Position numbers and translations under genes: made by a program
In this document: in pieces, positions 1 through 5,017 of the stretch
How the letters are laid out: every line of letters starts with the position of its first letter
Numbering within the stretch: position 1 is the stretch's first letter
NCBI GenBank assembly: GCA_947627525.1
Contig: CANQWJ010000104.1
Location: 1-5,017 of the forward strand
DNA from: an uncultured Bacilli bacterium
GTDB taxonomy: Bacteria; Bacillota_I; Bacilli_A; RF39; UBA660
Reading direction: 5' to 3'
DNA: 5,017 nucleotides
The notes under the pieces: model-generated
The model's input: the letters and a program-made list of their open reading frames with translations, nothing else
Told to the model about the DNA's origin: nothing
The model's database searches: none

Positions 1-454
1 CATGATACCCTACAGCAGTTGGTTCAACCATTGCCGCTTCTTCATCACTAACACTATCAGGTAATTTAACAACCATGTCTGATCTAACACTTAATTGTGG
101 TGCAAGACCTCCTGGATTAGTTAAAGCAAGACCAACAGCTTTATCCCAAGTATGAATACAATATTGTGGATTACCACTCTTACAAGCATGACACTCCATA
201 CAAGGTGATATAGGTAGTGCTGTTACACGATCACCTACTTGTAAATCATCTCTATCTCCTGGATCTTTAACAACTCCCGCAAACTCATGTCCCATTACTA
301 ATCCAACAGGATTACCTGCTACCCAATAATGGATGTCTGAACCACAAATACCCGTTTTCTTAACATCAATAATGACATTTTTACCATCTGCTACTGGTTC
401 ATCGATTTCTTTAATTTCAAACTCTTTAACCCCTTTAATTGCTACACTTCTCAT
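1..454 (-). CDS. Zinc-dependent medium-chain alcohol/polyol dehydrogenase, N-terminal part (truncated by window edge)
   Basis: This is the first 151 codons of a zinc-containing medium-chain dehydrogenase (MDR superfamily), a cytoplasmic NAD(P)-dependent oxidoreductase of alcohols or polyols. The GroES-like catalytic domain is visible: GICGSD with catalytic-zinc Cys37, GHEFAG with His56-Glu57, and a VEP motif with Glu144. The structural-zinc loop has Cys85, Cys88, Cys91 and Cys99. Sorbitol and threonine dehydrogenases share this ligand pattern. The gap between GICGSDIHYW and GHE is only 11 residues, shorter than I recall for classical sorbitol dehydrogenases. The NAD-binding Rossmann half lies beyond the left edge, so cofactor and substrate cannot be assigned. 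The ATG at 452-454 is supported by AGGAGG (459-464) four bases upstream. The gene is preceded by a possible promoter, an inverted repeat and a leader hairpin, so regulated expression is plausible. The family is certain; calling it sorbitol-, butanediol- or threonine-type would be a guess. Confidence 0.93.
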   Translation of the reverse strand, partial: MRSVAIKGVKEFEIKEIDEPVADGKNVIIDVKKTGICGSDIHYWVAGNPVGLVMGHEFAGVVKDPGDRDDLQVGDRVTALPISPCMECHACKSGNPQYCIHTWDKAVGLALTNPGGLAPQLSVRSDMVVKLPDSVSDEEAAMVEPTAVGYH

Positions 455-485
455 AATTCCTCCTACAATAACAATTATTTTTTGA

Positions 486-527
486 AGGCTGCTTTATTAG
501 TTTTTTTCTTTAGTCTTATAAAAGCCT
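486..527. other. Hairpin in the dehydrogenase 5' leader
   Basis: Two arms pair over 10 bp: AGGCT (486-490) with AGCCT (523-527), and TTTAT (493-497) with ATAAA (518-522). A two-base GC bulge lies at 491-492 and the loop is about 20 bases. On the minus strand it sits in the predicted leader of the dehydrogenase mRNA, about 30 bases before the start codon. Read on the plus strand it is followed by a T-tract at 529-534 and so resembles an intrinsic terminator, but no plus-strand gene ends here. It does not match a riboswitch class that I recognise. Role unknown. Confidence 0.4.
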
Positions 528-542
528 ATTTTTTACCCTCTA

Positions 543-571
543 ATTATATTGTAAACTATATTTATACAATA
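543..571 (-). promoter_or_regulatory. Possible dehydrogenase promoter overlapped by an inverted repeat (candidate operator)
   Basis: On the minus strand a perfect TATAAT -10 lies at 543-548. The -35 is weak: TTGTAT (564-569) gives a 15-base spacer, and no good hexamer is found at 17 bases. A 25-bp inverted repeat covers the same region, with arms TATTGTA (547-553) and TACAATA (565-571) separated by 11 bases. A repressor or activator bound there would touch both promoter elements, and a weak -35 is typical of promoters that need an activator. The surrounding sequence is very AT-rich, so chance symmetry is possible. Confidence 0.35.
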
Positions 572-617
572 ATATATACTAATAAAAGACACCTTTACAC
601 TATTTAACACTATATAA

Positions 618-646
618 TAAAAAAGACGCTATTGATTAGCGCGTCT
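618..646 (-). terminator. Intrinsic terminator overlapping the end of the 154-residue gene
   Basis: On the minus strand the 3' end of the gene folds into a stem: AGAC (624-627) plus GCTA (628-631) pair with TAGC (637-640) plus GTCT (643-646). The loop is five bases and GC (641-642) is bulged. An alternative register pairs 624-629 with 641-646. The stem is followed at once by a U-tract, the complement of the A-run at 618-624. The TAG stop codon (629-631) is part of the stem. It should separate this gene from the dehydrogenase downstream. Confidence 0.8.
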
Positions 647-1093
647 CTTCTCCATAACTTTAGCTTTTACTTTGGCATCTTCACGAACATTATATTCTGC
701 AATTAATAAACGATCTGCATATTCAATACTTGTATCTTGCATAATATCAGTAACAACTTGATTAGCATCTCTTCTAGCAAATCTTGATTTTGGAAGTTCA
801 GCTTTTATCTCACGTTTTCCAAATGGGAAAGTAATATTTTCAATGCGTCCATCTTCTGTTCTCTCATCAATGATTTGAATAGTCTTTCTTGGTAATTTAC
901 TAATTGGTTTTTTAAAACCTACAACAACATAATATTGTTTATTTCCTTTATAAGCAACATATAACTCACAAGGTTCATTACGATGATCATAAATGTTTCC
1001 TAAAAAAACTGAATCACGATATGTTCTTTCGTCTAAACCAGCAACTTGATAATTAGTATAACGATGCTTTTTAACTTGACCTTCGTCTTTCAT
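629..1093 (-). CDS. Conserved-looking hypothetical protein, 154 residues, basic C-terminus
   Basis: I do not recognise this protein. It is soluble, highly charged and has no signal peptide or membrane segment. Residues 1-12 are polar and basic. Residues 28-62 alternate hydrophobic and polar residues like beta strands (SVFLGNIYD, CELYVAYKG, QYYVVVGF). They are followed by a Lys/Arg-rich turn at 61-70 and another strand-like stretch. From about 108 to the end it looks alpha-helical, and 137-152 is strongly basic (VREDAKVKAKVMEKRR). Basic patches would fit nucleic-acid or ribosome contact, but no motif shows it. The start is well supported: AAGGAGG (1100-1106) lies six bases before the ATG. The gene is divergent from tspO and appears to be monocistronic, with its own promoter and a terminator that overlaps its stop codon. 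A real gene is very likely given these signals; the function is unknown. Confidence 0.88.
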   Translation of the reverse strand: MKDEGQVKKHRYTNYQVAGLDERTYRDSVFLGNIYDHRNEPCELYVAYKGNKQYYVVVGFKKPISKLPRKTIQIIDERTEDGRIENITFPFGKREIKAELPKSRFARRDANQVVTDIMQDTSIEYADRLLIAEYNVREDAKVKAKVMEKRRANQ

Positions 1094-1114
1094 AGTTTCC
1101 CTCCTTAGTCGCTT

Positions 1115-1143
1115 ATCTTAGCACAATTAATTAAAAAAGACAA
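1115..1143 (-). promoter_or_regulatory. Promoter of the 154-residue gene (extended -10)
   Basis: On the minus strand TTGTCT (-35, 1138-1143) lies 17 bases from TAAGAT (-10, 1115-1120). The -10 is preceded by TG one base upstream, giving an extended -10 TGCTAAGAT that compensates for two mismatches. Transcription would start near 1108, almost at the ribosome site (1100-1106), for a leader of about 15 bases. An 8-bp palindrome TTAATTAA (1127-1134) sits in the spacer but may be chance in this AT-rich DNA. Confidence 0.5.
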
Positions 1144-1162
1144 TATCTATCAACTTCTTCCT

Positions 1163-1192
1163 TTGCATAAAATTGGCTTTTTATCATAGATT
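1163..1192 (+). promoter_or_regulatory. Weak candidate promoter for tspO
   Basis: TTGCAT (1163-1168) and TAGATT (1187-1192) are 18 bases apart, upstream of the tspO start. Both hexamers are poor matches (3/6 and 4/6). Another -10, TATCAT (1182-1187), is possible without a good -35. This is the best pair found in the 118-base divergent gap, so a promoter is required nearby, but its exact position is uncertain. Confidence 0.22.
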
Positions 1193-1211
1193 AATACTAG
1201 GAAGGTGAAAT

Positions 1212-1667
1212 ATGAAAAAATATTTAAAATATGCTTTTTATTTATTTTTACCAATTATCTTAGGCTCATTAGTTGGTTTTCTAATTTCTGGAAAAATTGA
1301 CTACATGTCTTTAAAACAACCATTACTTGCTCCTCCAAAATTAATTTTTCCAATTGCTTGGAGTATTATTTATCTTTTAATGGGATTATCCTTTTTCTTA
1401 TTAAAAAGAGATTACCCAAGTTGCCCTGAAGAAACATTAGTATACTACATTCAACTATTTGTAAATCTTTTATGGTCCATTATTTTCTTTTTATTAAAAT
1501 GGCGTCTTTTCGCTATTATTTGGATTATTCTTCTTGATATTTTAGTCATATATATGATTTATCTTTTCTTTAGGAGAAAAAGAATATCAGCATACTTAAA
1601 TATTCCCTATTTAATTTGGATATTGTTTGCAACTTATTTAACAATTGGTATATATGTATTAAATTAA
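1212..1667 (+). CDS. tspO: TspO/MBR family membrane protein (tryptophan-rich sensory protein)
   Basis: This is a bacterial homologue of the TspO / translocator protein (TSPO) family, integral membrane proteins that bind porphyrins such as protoporphyrin IX and are linked to tetrapyrrole handling and stress responses. At 151 residues the length is typical. Five hydrophobic segments are visible at about 7-27, 45-65, 78-96, 100-120 and 127-149. Family motifs include the first-loop motif P37-L-L-A-P-P ending at P42, then FPIAW (W50), YLLMG, QLFVNLLWS (W88) and a C-terminal YLNIPYLIW (W136) followed by FATYL and a final LN. The aromatic residue often found in the first-loop motif is Leu39 here; I believe Leu also occurs in some Firmicutes homologues. 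Trp residues are at 50, 88, 97, 104 and 136. The start has a GGAAGGTGA ribosome site just upstream (1200-1208). It is divergent from the 154-residue gene and ends at a shared bidirectional terminator. No haem or carotenoid genes flank it, so context does not define the ligand. Confidence 0.93.
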   Translation: MKKYLKYAFYLFLPIILGSLVGFLISGKIDYMSLKQPLLAPPKLIFPIAWSIIYLLMGLSFFLLKRDYPSCPEETLVYYIQLFVNLLWSIIFFLLKWRLFAIIWIILLDILVIYMIYLFFRRKRISAYLNIPYLIWILFATYLTIGIYVLN

Positions 1668-1692
1668 AAAAGCGACTATATTAGTCGTTTTT
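1667..1692. terminator. Bidirectional intrinsic terminator between tspO and the convergent gene
   Basis: CGACTA (1673-1678) pairs perfectly with TAGTCG (1682-1687) around a three-base TAT loop, with a G-T wobble extending the stem at 1672/1688. It has an A-run on the left (1666-1671) and a T-run on the right (1688-1692), so it works as a hairpin plus U-tract in both directions. It begins directly at the tspO stop codon and its right flank reaches the stop codon of the minus-strand gene (1691-1693). One short hairpin therefore serves both genes. Confidence 0.88.
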
Positions 1693-2323
1693 ATCTTTCA
1701 AAATATTTATATCTAACTACTGATAAAGAAGTATGGGGATATTCTTTAGTATATACCTTGGCGAAATCATTTTCTTGTTCTTTTAAATTTCCCAATTCTA
1801 TTTCACTATTCAAAGCAAAACCATACCCTTTTTGTAGTAATCTTAAGAAATAATTTTTAACTTCGAATTCATGAATTTTATCAGGAGTATCTTTAGGACC
1901 TTGTTCGCGAGTAATAATATCAATTTCAGATTGACCTTTATTATAACGCATTTGGAACAAGCGCATTACTTCGTCGCCTTCTTTTTTCTTACCATATACG
2001 CGTAGAATAGCGGCATTTTTATCTAAAATATCATCACGAGCATCAATAATTAGTCCTTTACTTTCTTCTTCTTTTTTAAATTTTTCTAAAGCATAGTAAA
2101 AATTATTGAATCCCGCTAAACGATGATAAAATGCAAAATTAGATAACATTGCATCTTCTTCACTATATACTTCACTAAAAAAAGGCATTGAATATTCTCC
2201 ACTTAATAATGAACAAAGATATTTTTTAGCATCCCCATTTAAAATCTTAGAGTATCTTGTAATATCTTCTTCAAATCCACTTATTTCTTTAATAGTTTTA
2301 TCTGTAACCATGTTAAAAGCCAT
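1691..2323 (-). CDS. Hypothetical protein, 210 residues
   Basis: I do not recognise this protein. It is soluble, with no signal peptide, membrane segment or catalytic signature that I can name. It is rich in Glu, Lys, Tyr and Phe. Residues 8-42 and 72-89 look helical, the latter a charged KFKKEEE stretch. Residues 104-140 look like paired strands (AAILRVYGKK, EVMRLFQMRY, EIDIITRE). A Gly/Pro/Asp-rich linker lies at 142-148, then a helix at about 152-165 (EFEVKNYFLRLL) and a basic aromatic C-terminus ending VVRYKYFER. The start is firm: AAAAGGAGG (2331-2339) lies seven bases upstream of the ATG, whereas the in-frame ATG at codon 5 lacks such a site. It has its own strong promoter but also lies 73 bases downstream of the large repeat-protein gene with no terminator between, so it may be transcribed both ways. 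It ends at the shared terminator with tspO. Function unknown. Confidence 0.88.
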   Translation of the reverse strand: MAFNMVTDKTIKEISGFEEDITRYSKILNGDAKKYLCSLLSGEYSMPFFSEVYSEEDAMLSNFAFYHRLAGFNNFYYALEKFKKEEESKGLIIDARDDILDKNAAILRVYGKKKEGDEVMRLFQMRYNKGQSEIDIITREQGPKDTPDKIHEFEVKNYFLRLLQKGYGFALNSEIELGNLKEQENDFAKVYTKEYPHTSLSVVRYKYFER

Positions 2324-2347
2324 AATAAAACCTCCTTTTAAGTAATT

Positions 2348-2376
2348 ATTATAATCATTTAATAATGATTTGTCTA
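2348..2376 (-). promoter_or_regulatory. Near-consensus promoter of the 210-residue gene with an inverted repeat filling its spacer
   Basis: On the minus strand TAGACA (-35, 2371-2376, 5/6) lies exactly 17 bases from a perfect TATAAT (-10, 2348-2353). The spacer holds a perfect 7-bp inverted repeat, AATCATT (2353-2359) and AATGATT (2364-2370), with four bases between the arms. It runs from the edge of the -35 to the first base of the -10. Such a placement is typical of a repressor operator, although a pure AT-rich coincidence cannot be excluded. Transcription would start near 2341, leaving a leader of about 18 bases before the start codon. Confidence 0.6.
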
Positions 2377-2396
2377 TTTTAAATTTTAATATAATA

Positions 2397-4493
2397 TTAT
2401 TTTCTTTCTTTGATTAATACTTTTTCATTCATCTTTTTTAATGTAGCATTTATTTTATCTTCATCTAAACTTTCAATAGATCTACATTTTTTTAAATGTT
2501 CTGTTTCATTTTCACTATTGATGACTATTGTTCCTTCAGAAAAATCATATGCTGTTATAAATAATTGTTTATTAAAAGATGGTATTACTGCCAATTTTTT
2601 CAATGATGGATTAGAATCTTCAATATATGCTAGAGTACAATTCTTTTCTTCTCCTTCGGAAGTCCAAGAAGCATTATATAAATGTATTTTACCTCTATCT
2701 GTTAAAACTACTTCAGAGCTATTGATAGGTACTAATTTAACATCTACACCATAGTTTCCTAAAAAAGTAAAATCTTCATCAAAACTATATATATTGGTAT
2801 ATTTGTCATCACAATCATTTACATGTAATACTATTAATTCATCAACAAAATCAATACTTAACTTTGTCTGATACGTTAAACTTGGATAATTAAAAAAATG
2901 TAGTTTCGGTTTTATCCCACCATTTTCAAGCGTTCTCTCAATCCAAAATAAATCATCAACTTCGCTATTAAATTTTTTAGCTATGAATAATTGGCGAAAG
3001 GAAAAGACCATTCCCGCTTTTCTAGGAAAATATTTAGTAGTTATACTTTGATATTTGGGCTCTACAATAACTTCACCTTTCTCAAATAAACCTTGTTTAC
3101 CATCTTTGGTAATAATATAAGTATAATCATTTAAAGTTTCAATATTATCATATATTGGTCCCGTATCTTTTAATGAAATAACTGGTTTTTTGTTACTATC
3201 GTCAAGAATTATAGAAAAAATTCCATATTTATTATCACTATTATAAATAAATTTAATTCCTAATCCAGCTCCTAGATAAAACCTTTTATTAACTGCATTA
3301 ATATCTTTTTTTAATGTTTTAGAGTTTGTTAGATCATATATATCAGCTCTATCTTGATGGTGCAATAAGACATATAAATTACCACCAATATCACTTAGAA
3401 AACTGATATTATCACAATCTAATGAAGTTACTTTTCCGTAACCATCAAATATTGATGTTTTATCTTCTTGTTTCAACACAAATAATTCTAAATTAGCATC
3501 ATATCTAATATCATCATATAAAGGTTTAGTTAATATTTTAACTTTTTTACCAGTCTTACATAATAAACCAAGTTTTCCATCTTTTTCATATGCGAAGTAT
3601 AAAGTTCTATTTTCAGTGTTTTCACTAATTAAACTTTTAACAATTCTTTTATCAGCACTAGTTGTAAATAATAGTTCATGTCCTTTAATTAAATCAATTT
3701 GGTCATTACTATAACAAGCAAAATAATTGTTGCCGATGTCTTCTATTCTTTCATAAGGTTTATCTACTTTTATCCAGTAATTACCTAAATTATTATTTAA
3801 AATATATTCTTGTTTTCCTTTTTTCAAAATTAAAGTATCTATGTGTTCTTTATCTATAGGATTATTACAAATTTCGATTGCATCATATTCAAAAGTTAAA
3901 TCACTTAAATCTTGACCATAATAAAAGTCATATTTACCATTTTTAGATAAAATAATTCCTAAATTAGATGGTGATGAATAAACAATTTTATAGTCATCAT
4001 ACTCCTCATTAAAAAATTCATAAAATTTTTCTAAACTTTGTGATTGATCATTAAGAGTTATATTATCCCTACTGTAATCAAGAATGTGATACTTTCCTGT
4101 CTTTAATGATTTTAATACTTTTTTATTTCCTTGATCATAAGCATTCATGATTATGTAACTACCAATTAAGGCTCTATCTTTACCTGTAATTAATGCTCTT
4201 TCTTTACTCGTATCATAAATATCTAGTATTTCCTTATTAACTAAATCTACGCTATCAAGCGCCATTTCTTCACTTCTTTGGCAAAAAAGCAAATAACTTA
4301 TATTAGAACCATTTCTAAATGCTTGGCATTTGATATCACTATATGGTTCATAAGTAACATCTTTATTGTCATTGGTTGGAACAACGATATATTCCCCCTT
4401 GTGATATTTGCCTTTTAGAACGGCATACTTACCAAAAATCCCTACAATATCATAAGCAAAAGGAATTAATTCAGTAGCTGAATACTTTTCCAT
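2397..4493 (-). CDS. Large cytoplasmic protein with degenerate WG-type (beta-propeller-like) repeats, 698 residues
   Basis: No enzyme signature is visible. The protein is made of irregular repeats of about 30 residues resembling WG repeats, whose family pattern is roughly xDGKxGxxxxxGxxxxxPxYDxI. The clearest units are 301-332 (KDGKLGLL, then KPLYDDI) and 460-488 (KDGKQGLF, then VEPKYQSI). Weaker ones are at about 22-55 (YEPYSDI), 181-208 (KNGKYDF, EYDAIEI), 222-253 (KPYERI) and 416-454 (DNKYGIF, IYDNI). The Trp of the canonical WG pair is replaced by Leu, Tyr or Gln. Many other segments are short strands separated by Asp/Asn/Gly turns, so a propeller-like or solenoid beta fold is likely; that is an inference. 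There is no signal peptide or membrane segment. The tail (about 675-698) is Lys/Glu-rich and probably helical. The ATG is set by AAAAGGTGA (4498-4506). It has its own promoter, and no terminator separates it from the 210-residue gene downstream. A scaffold or binding role is possible but unproven. Confidence 0.85.
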   Translation of the reverse strand: MEKYSATELIPFAYDIVGIFGKYAVLKGKYHKGEYIVVPTNDNKDVTYEPYSDIKCQAFRNGSNISYLLFCQRSEEMALDSVDLVNKEILDIYDTSKERALITGKDRALIGSYIIMNAYDQGNKKVLKSLKTGKYHILDYSRDNITLNDQSQSLEKFYEFFNEEYDDYKIVYSSPSNLGIILSKNGKYDFYYGQDLSDLTFEYDAIEICNNPIDKEHIDTLILKKGKQEYILNNNLGNYWIKVDKPYERIEDIGNNYFACYSNDQIDLIKGHELLFTTSADKRIVKSLISENTENRTLYFAYEKDGKLGLLCKTGKKVKILTKPLYDDIRYDANLELFVLKQEDKTSIFDGYGKVTSLDCDNISFLSDIGGNLYVLLHHQDRADIYDLTNSKTLKKDINAVNKRFYLGAGLGIKFIYNSDNKYGIFSIILDDSNKKPVISLKDTGPIYDNIETLNDYTYIITKDGKQGLFEKGEVIVEPKYQSITTKYFPRKAGMVFSFRQLFIAKKFNSEVDDLFWIERTLENGGIKPKLHFFNYPSLTYQTKLSIDFVDELIVLHVNDCDDKYTNIYSFDEDFTFLGNYGVDVKLVPINSSEVVLTDRGKIHLYNASWTSEGEEKNCTLAYIEDSNPSLKKLAVIPSFNKQLFITAYDFSEGTIVINSENETEHLKKCRSIESLDEDKINATLKKMNEKVLIKERK

Positions 4494-4529
4494 AACTTCA
4501 CCTTTTCTCTCCGTTTAAAAATTGCATTT

Positions 4530-4558
4530 ATTATATTACAACAAAGAAATATTTTCAA
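4530..4558 (-). promoter_or_regulatory. Near-consensus promoter of the repeat-protein gene
   Basis: On the minus strand TTGAAA (-35, 4553-4558, 5/6) and a perfect TATAAT (-10, 4530-4535) are separated by exactly 17 bases. Transcription would start near 4523, leaving about 30 bases of leader that include the AAAAGGTGA ribosome site. The -35 begins only about five bases after the U-tract of the upstream phosphatase terminator, so the gap between the genes consists of little beyond a terminator, a promoter and a ribosome site. Confidence 0.65.
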
Positions 4559-4563
4559 GTAAA

Positions 4564-4590
4564 TAAAAAAGACTATTTCTTTAGTCTTTT
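4564..4590 (-). terminator. Intrinsic terminator overlapping the end of the histidine phosphatase gene
   Basis: AAAAGACTA (4567-4575) pairs perfectly over nine bases with TAGTCTTTT (4582-4590) around a six-base loop. On the minus strand the stem is followed by a U-tract, the complement of the A-run at 4565-4570, whose inner part is shared with the stem. The TAG stop of the phosphatase (4573-4575) lies in the distal arm, and the codons for its last residues form the proximal arm. The T-run at 4587-4590 is short, so termination on the plus strand is doubtful. Confidence 0.82.
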
Positions 4591-5017
4591 AACTGGTCCT
4601 TTATAAATATATTCGTCTTTACTTTCTCTATTTTCACTCGTAATTAGACGAACAGAACAATTATCAGGATTTAACTCGGCATTAAACCATTCTGGTGAAT
4701 GATGAAACCAATTCATTACAATTGTCTTAATAGTTGTTCCATGGGATACAATAAATAAAGGATCACTATCATCTCTAAAAATTGTATCTATGAATTGTTT
4801 AGTACGAAGAGCGACATCATATGGACTTTCACCTTGTGGTAGTTTAGCATAAAATCTTCCATCATTGCGCCAAAAATTATCATAACAAGCAAATTCTTGA
4901 GGGTATAATTTTTTTATTGTTTCAATATCTTTATCACTGAATAGACCATAGCGTTGTTCTATTAAAGTAATATCTTCTTTAACATTTTTAACTCCTAACT
5001 CTTCGTTTAATAAACTA
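4573..5017 (-). CDS. Histidine phosphatase family protein (phosphoglycerate mutase-like), C-terminal part
   Basis: The C-terminal 147 residues of a histidine phosphatase superfamily protein are present; the N-terminus, including the catalytic RHG motif, lies beyond the right edge. Numbering from the first complete codon, visible motifs are an EQRYGLFSD segment (20-28), FWRNDGRFYAKLPQGES (48-64, with the family's GES), the following DVALR (67-71), and VSHGTTIK (90-97). The SHG motif carries the second conserved active-site His (92). The stretch HHSPEWFNAELNPDNCSVRLI (105-125) is typical of the C-terminal half of cytosolic members. The family transfers or removes phosphate through a phosphohistidine intermediate; members include broad-specificity phosphatases and 2,3-bisphosphoglycerate-dependent mutases. 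This sequence looks more like a phosphatase than glycolytic GpmA, but the substrate cannot be read from it. The final codons and stop fall in a terminator hairpin, so it should not be co-transcribed with the repeat-protein gene downstream. Confidence 0.9.
   Translation of the reverse strand, partial: SLLNEELGVKNVKEDITLIEQRYGLFSDKDIETIKKLYPQEFACYDNFWRNDGRFYAKLPQGESPYDVALRTKQFIDTIFRDDSDPLFIVSHGTTIKTIVMNWFHHSPEWFNAELNPDNCSVRLITSENRESKDEYIYKGPVKRLKK

Noticed and set aside
455..628. A riboswitch upstream of the dehydrogenase
   Set aside because: There is one bulged hairpin but no recognisable conserved core of a known riboswitch class, and no minus-strand terminator before the start codon.
2353..2370. 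The AATCATT/AATGATT hairpin as a terminator for the repeat-protein gene
   Set aside because: Each arm has only one G/C base and no U-tract follows on the minus strand. Its exact fit inside a -35/-10 spacer makes an operator the better reading.
2410..2754. A 114-codon open frame on the plus strand
   Set aside because: It lies wholly antisense to the C-terminal part of the 698-residue repeat protein, has no convincing ribosome site, and its Ser/Phe/Leu-rich composition is what the reverse complement of Lys/Glu/Asp-rich coding DNA gives.
1..5017. Mycoplasma-type genetic code (TGA read as Trp), suggested by the low GC content
   Set aside because: All genes translate through with TGG as Trp and no in-frame TGA; the stop codons seen are TAA and TAG, so reassignment is not needed, though TGA is also not seen as a stop here.
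1..5017. Defence island, toxin-antitoxin pair, CRISPR array or mobile element
   Set aside because: No direct-repeat array, transposase, integrase, nuclease motif or overlapping small-gene pair was found. The recognisable genes are housekeeping or metabolic types in separate transcription units.

Overview
The window is a compact, AT-rich stretch of bacterial chromosome that looks like a low-GC Bacillota (Firmicutes/Mollicutes-like) genome. Strong AGGAGG-type ribosome sites, sigma-A-like promoters and short A/T-flanked hairpin terminators all fit this. Trp is read as TGG wherever I translated it, so the standard bacterial code works. A gut-associated Bacilli/Erysipelotrichales-like lineage is a guess from overall style only. 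No rRNA, tRNA, CRISPR array, insertion sequence or phage gene was seen.

Layout, left to right. (1) 1-454, minus: N-terminal 151 residues of a zinc-dependent medium-chain alcohol/polyol dehydrogenase, running off the left edge. Its upstream region (455-628) holds a leader hairpin and a 25-bp inverted repeat over a possible promoter. (2) 629-1093, minus: a 154-residue protein I do not recognise, ending inside its own terminator. (3) 1212-1667, plus: a TspO/MBR family membrane protein, divergent from gene 2. (4) A bidirectional terminator at 1667-1692 separates it from the convergent gene. (5) 1691-2323, minus: a 210-residue orphan protein with a near-consensus promoter whose spacer is almost filled by an inverted repeat. 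(6) 2397-4493, minus: a 698-residue cytoplasmic protein built from degenerate WG-type repeats, with a near-consensus promoter. It has no visible terminator before gene 5, so the two may be partly co-transcribed. (7) 4573-5017, minus: C-terminal 147 residues of a histidine phosphatase (phosphoglycerate mutase-like), also ending inside its terminator hairpin.

The genes do not form a recognisable pathway. Most appear to be single-gene transcription units with their own promoter and terminator. The strongest observations are organisational: stop codons built into or abutting terminator stems at three gene ends, very short predicted 5' leaders, and two promoter-embedded inverted repeats. The repeat protein and the small protein after it are the best candidates for undescribed biology, but nothing in the sequence shows that they form a functional system.
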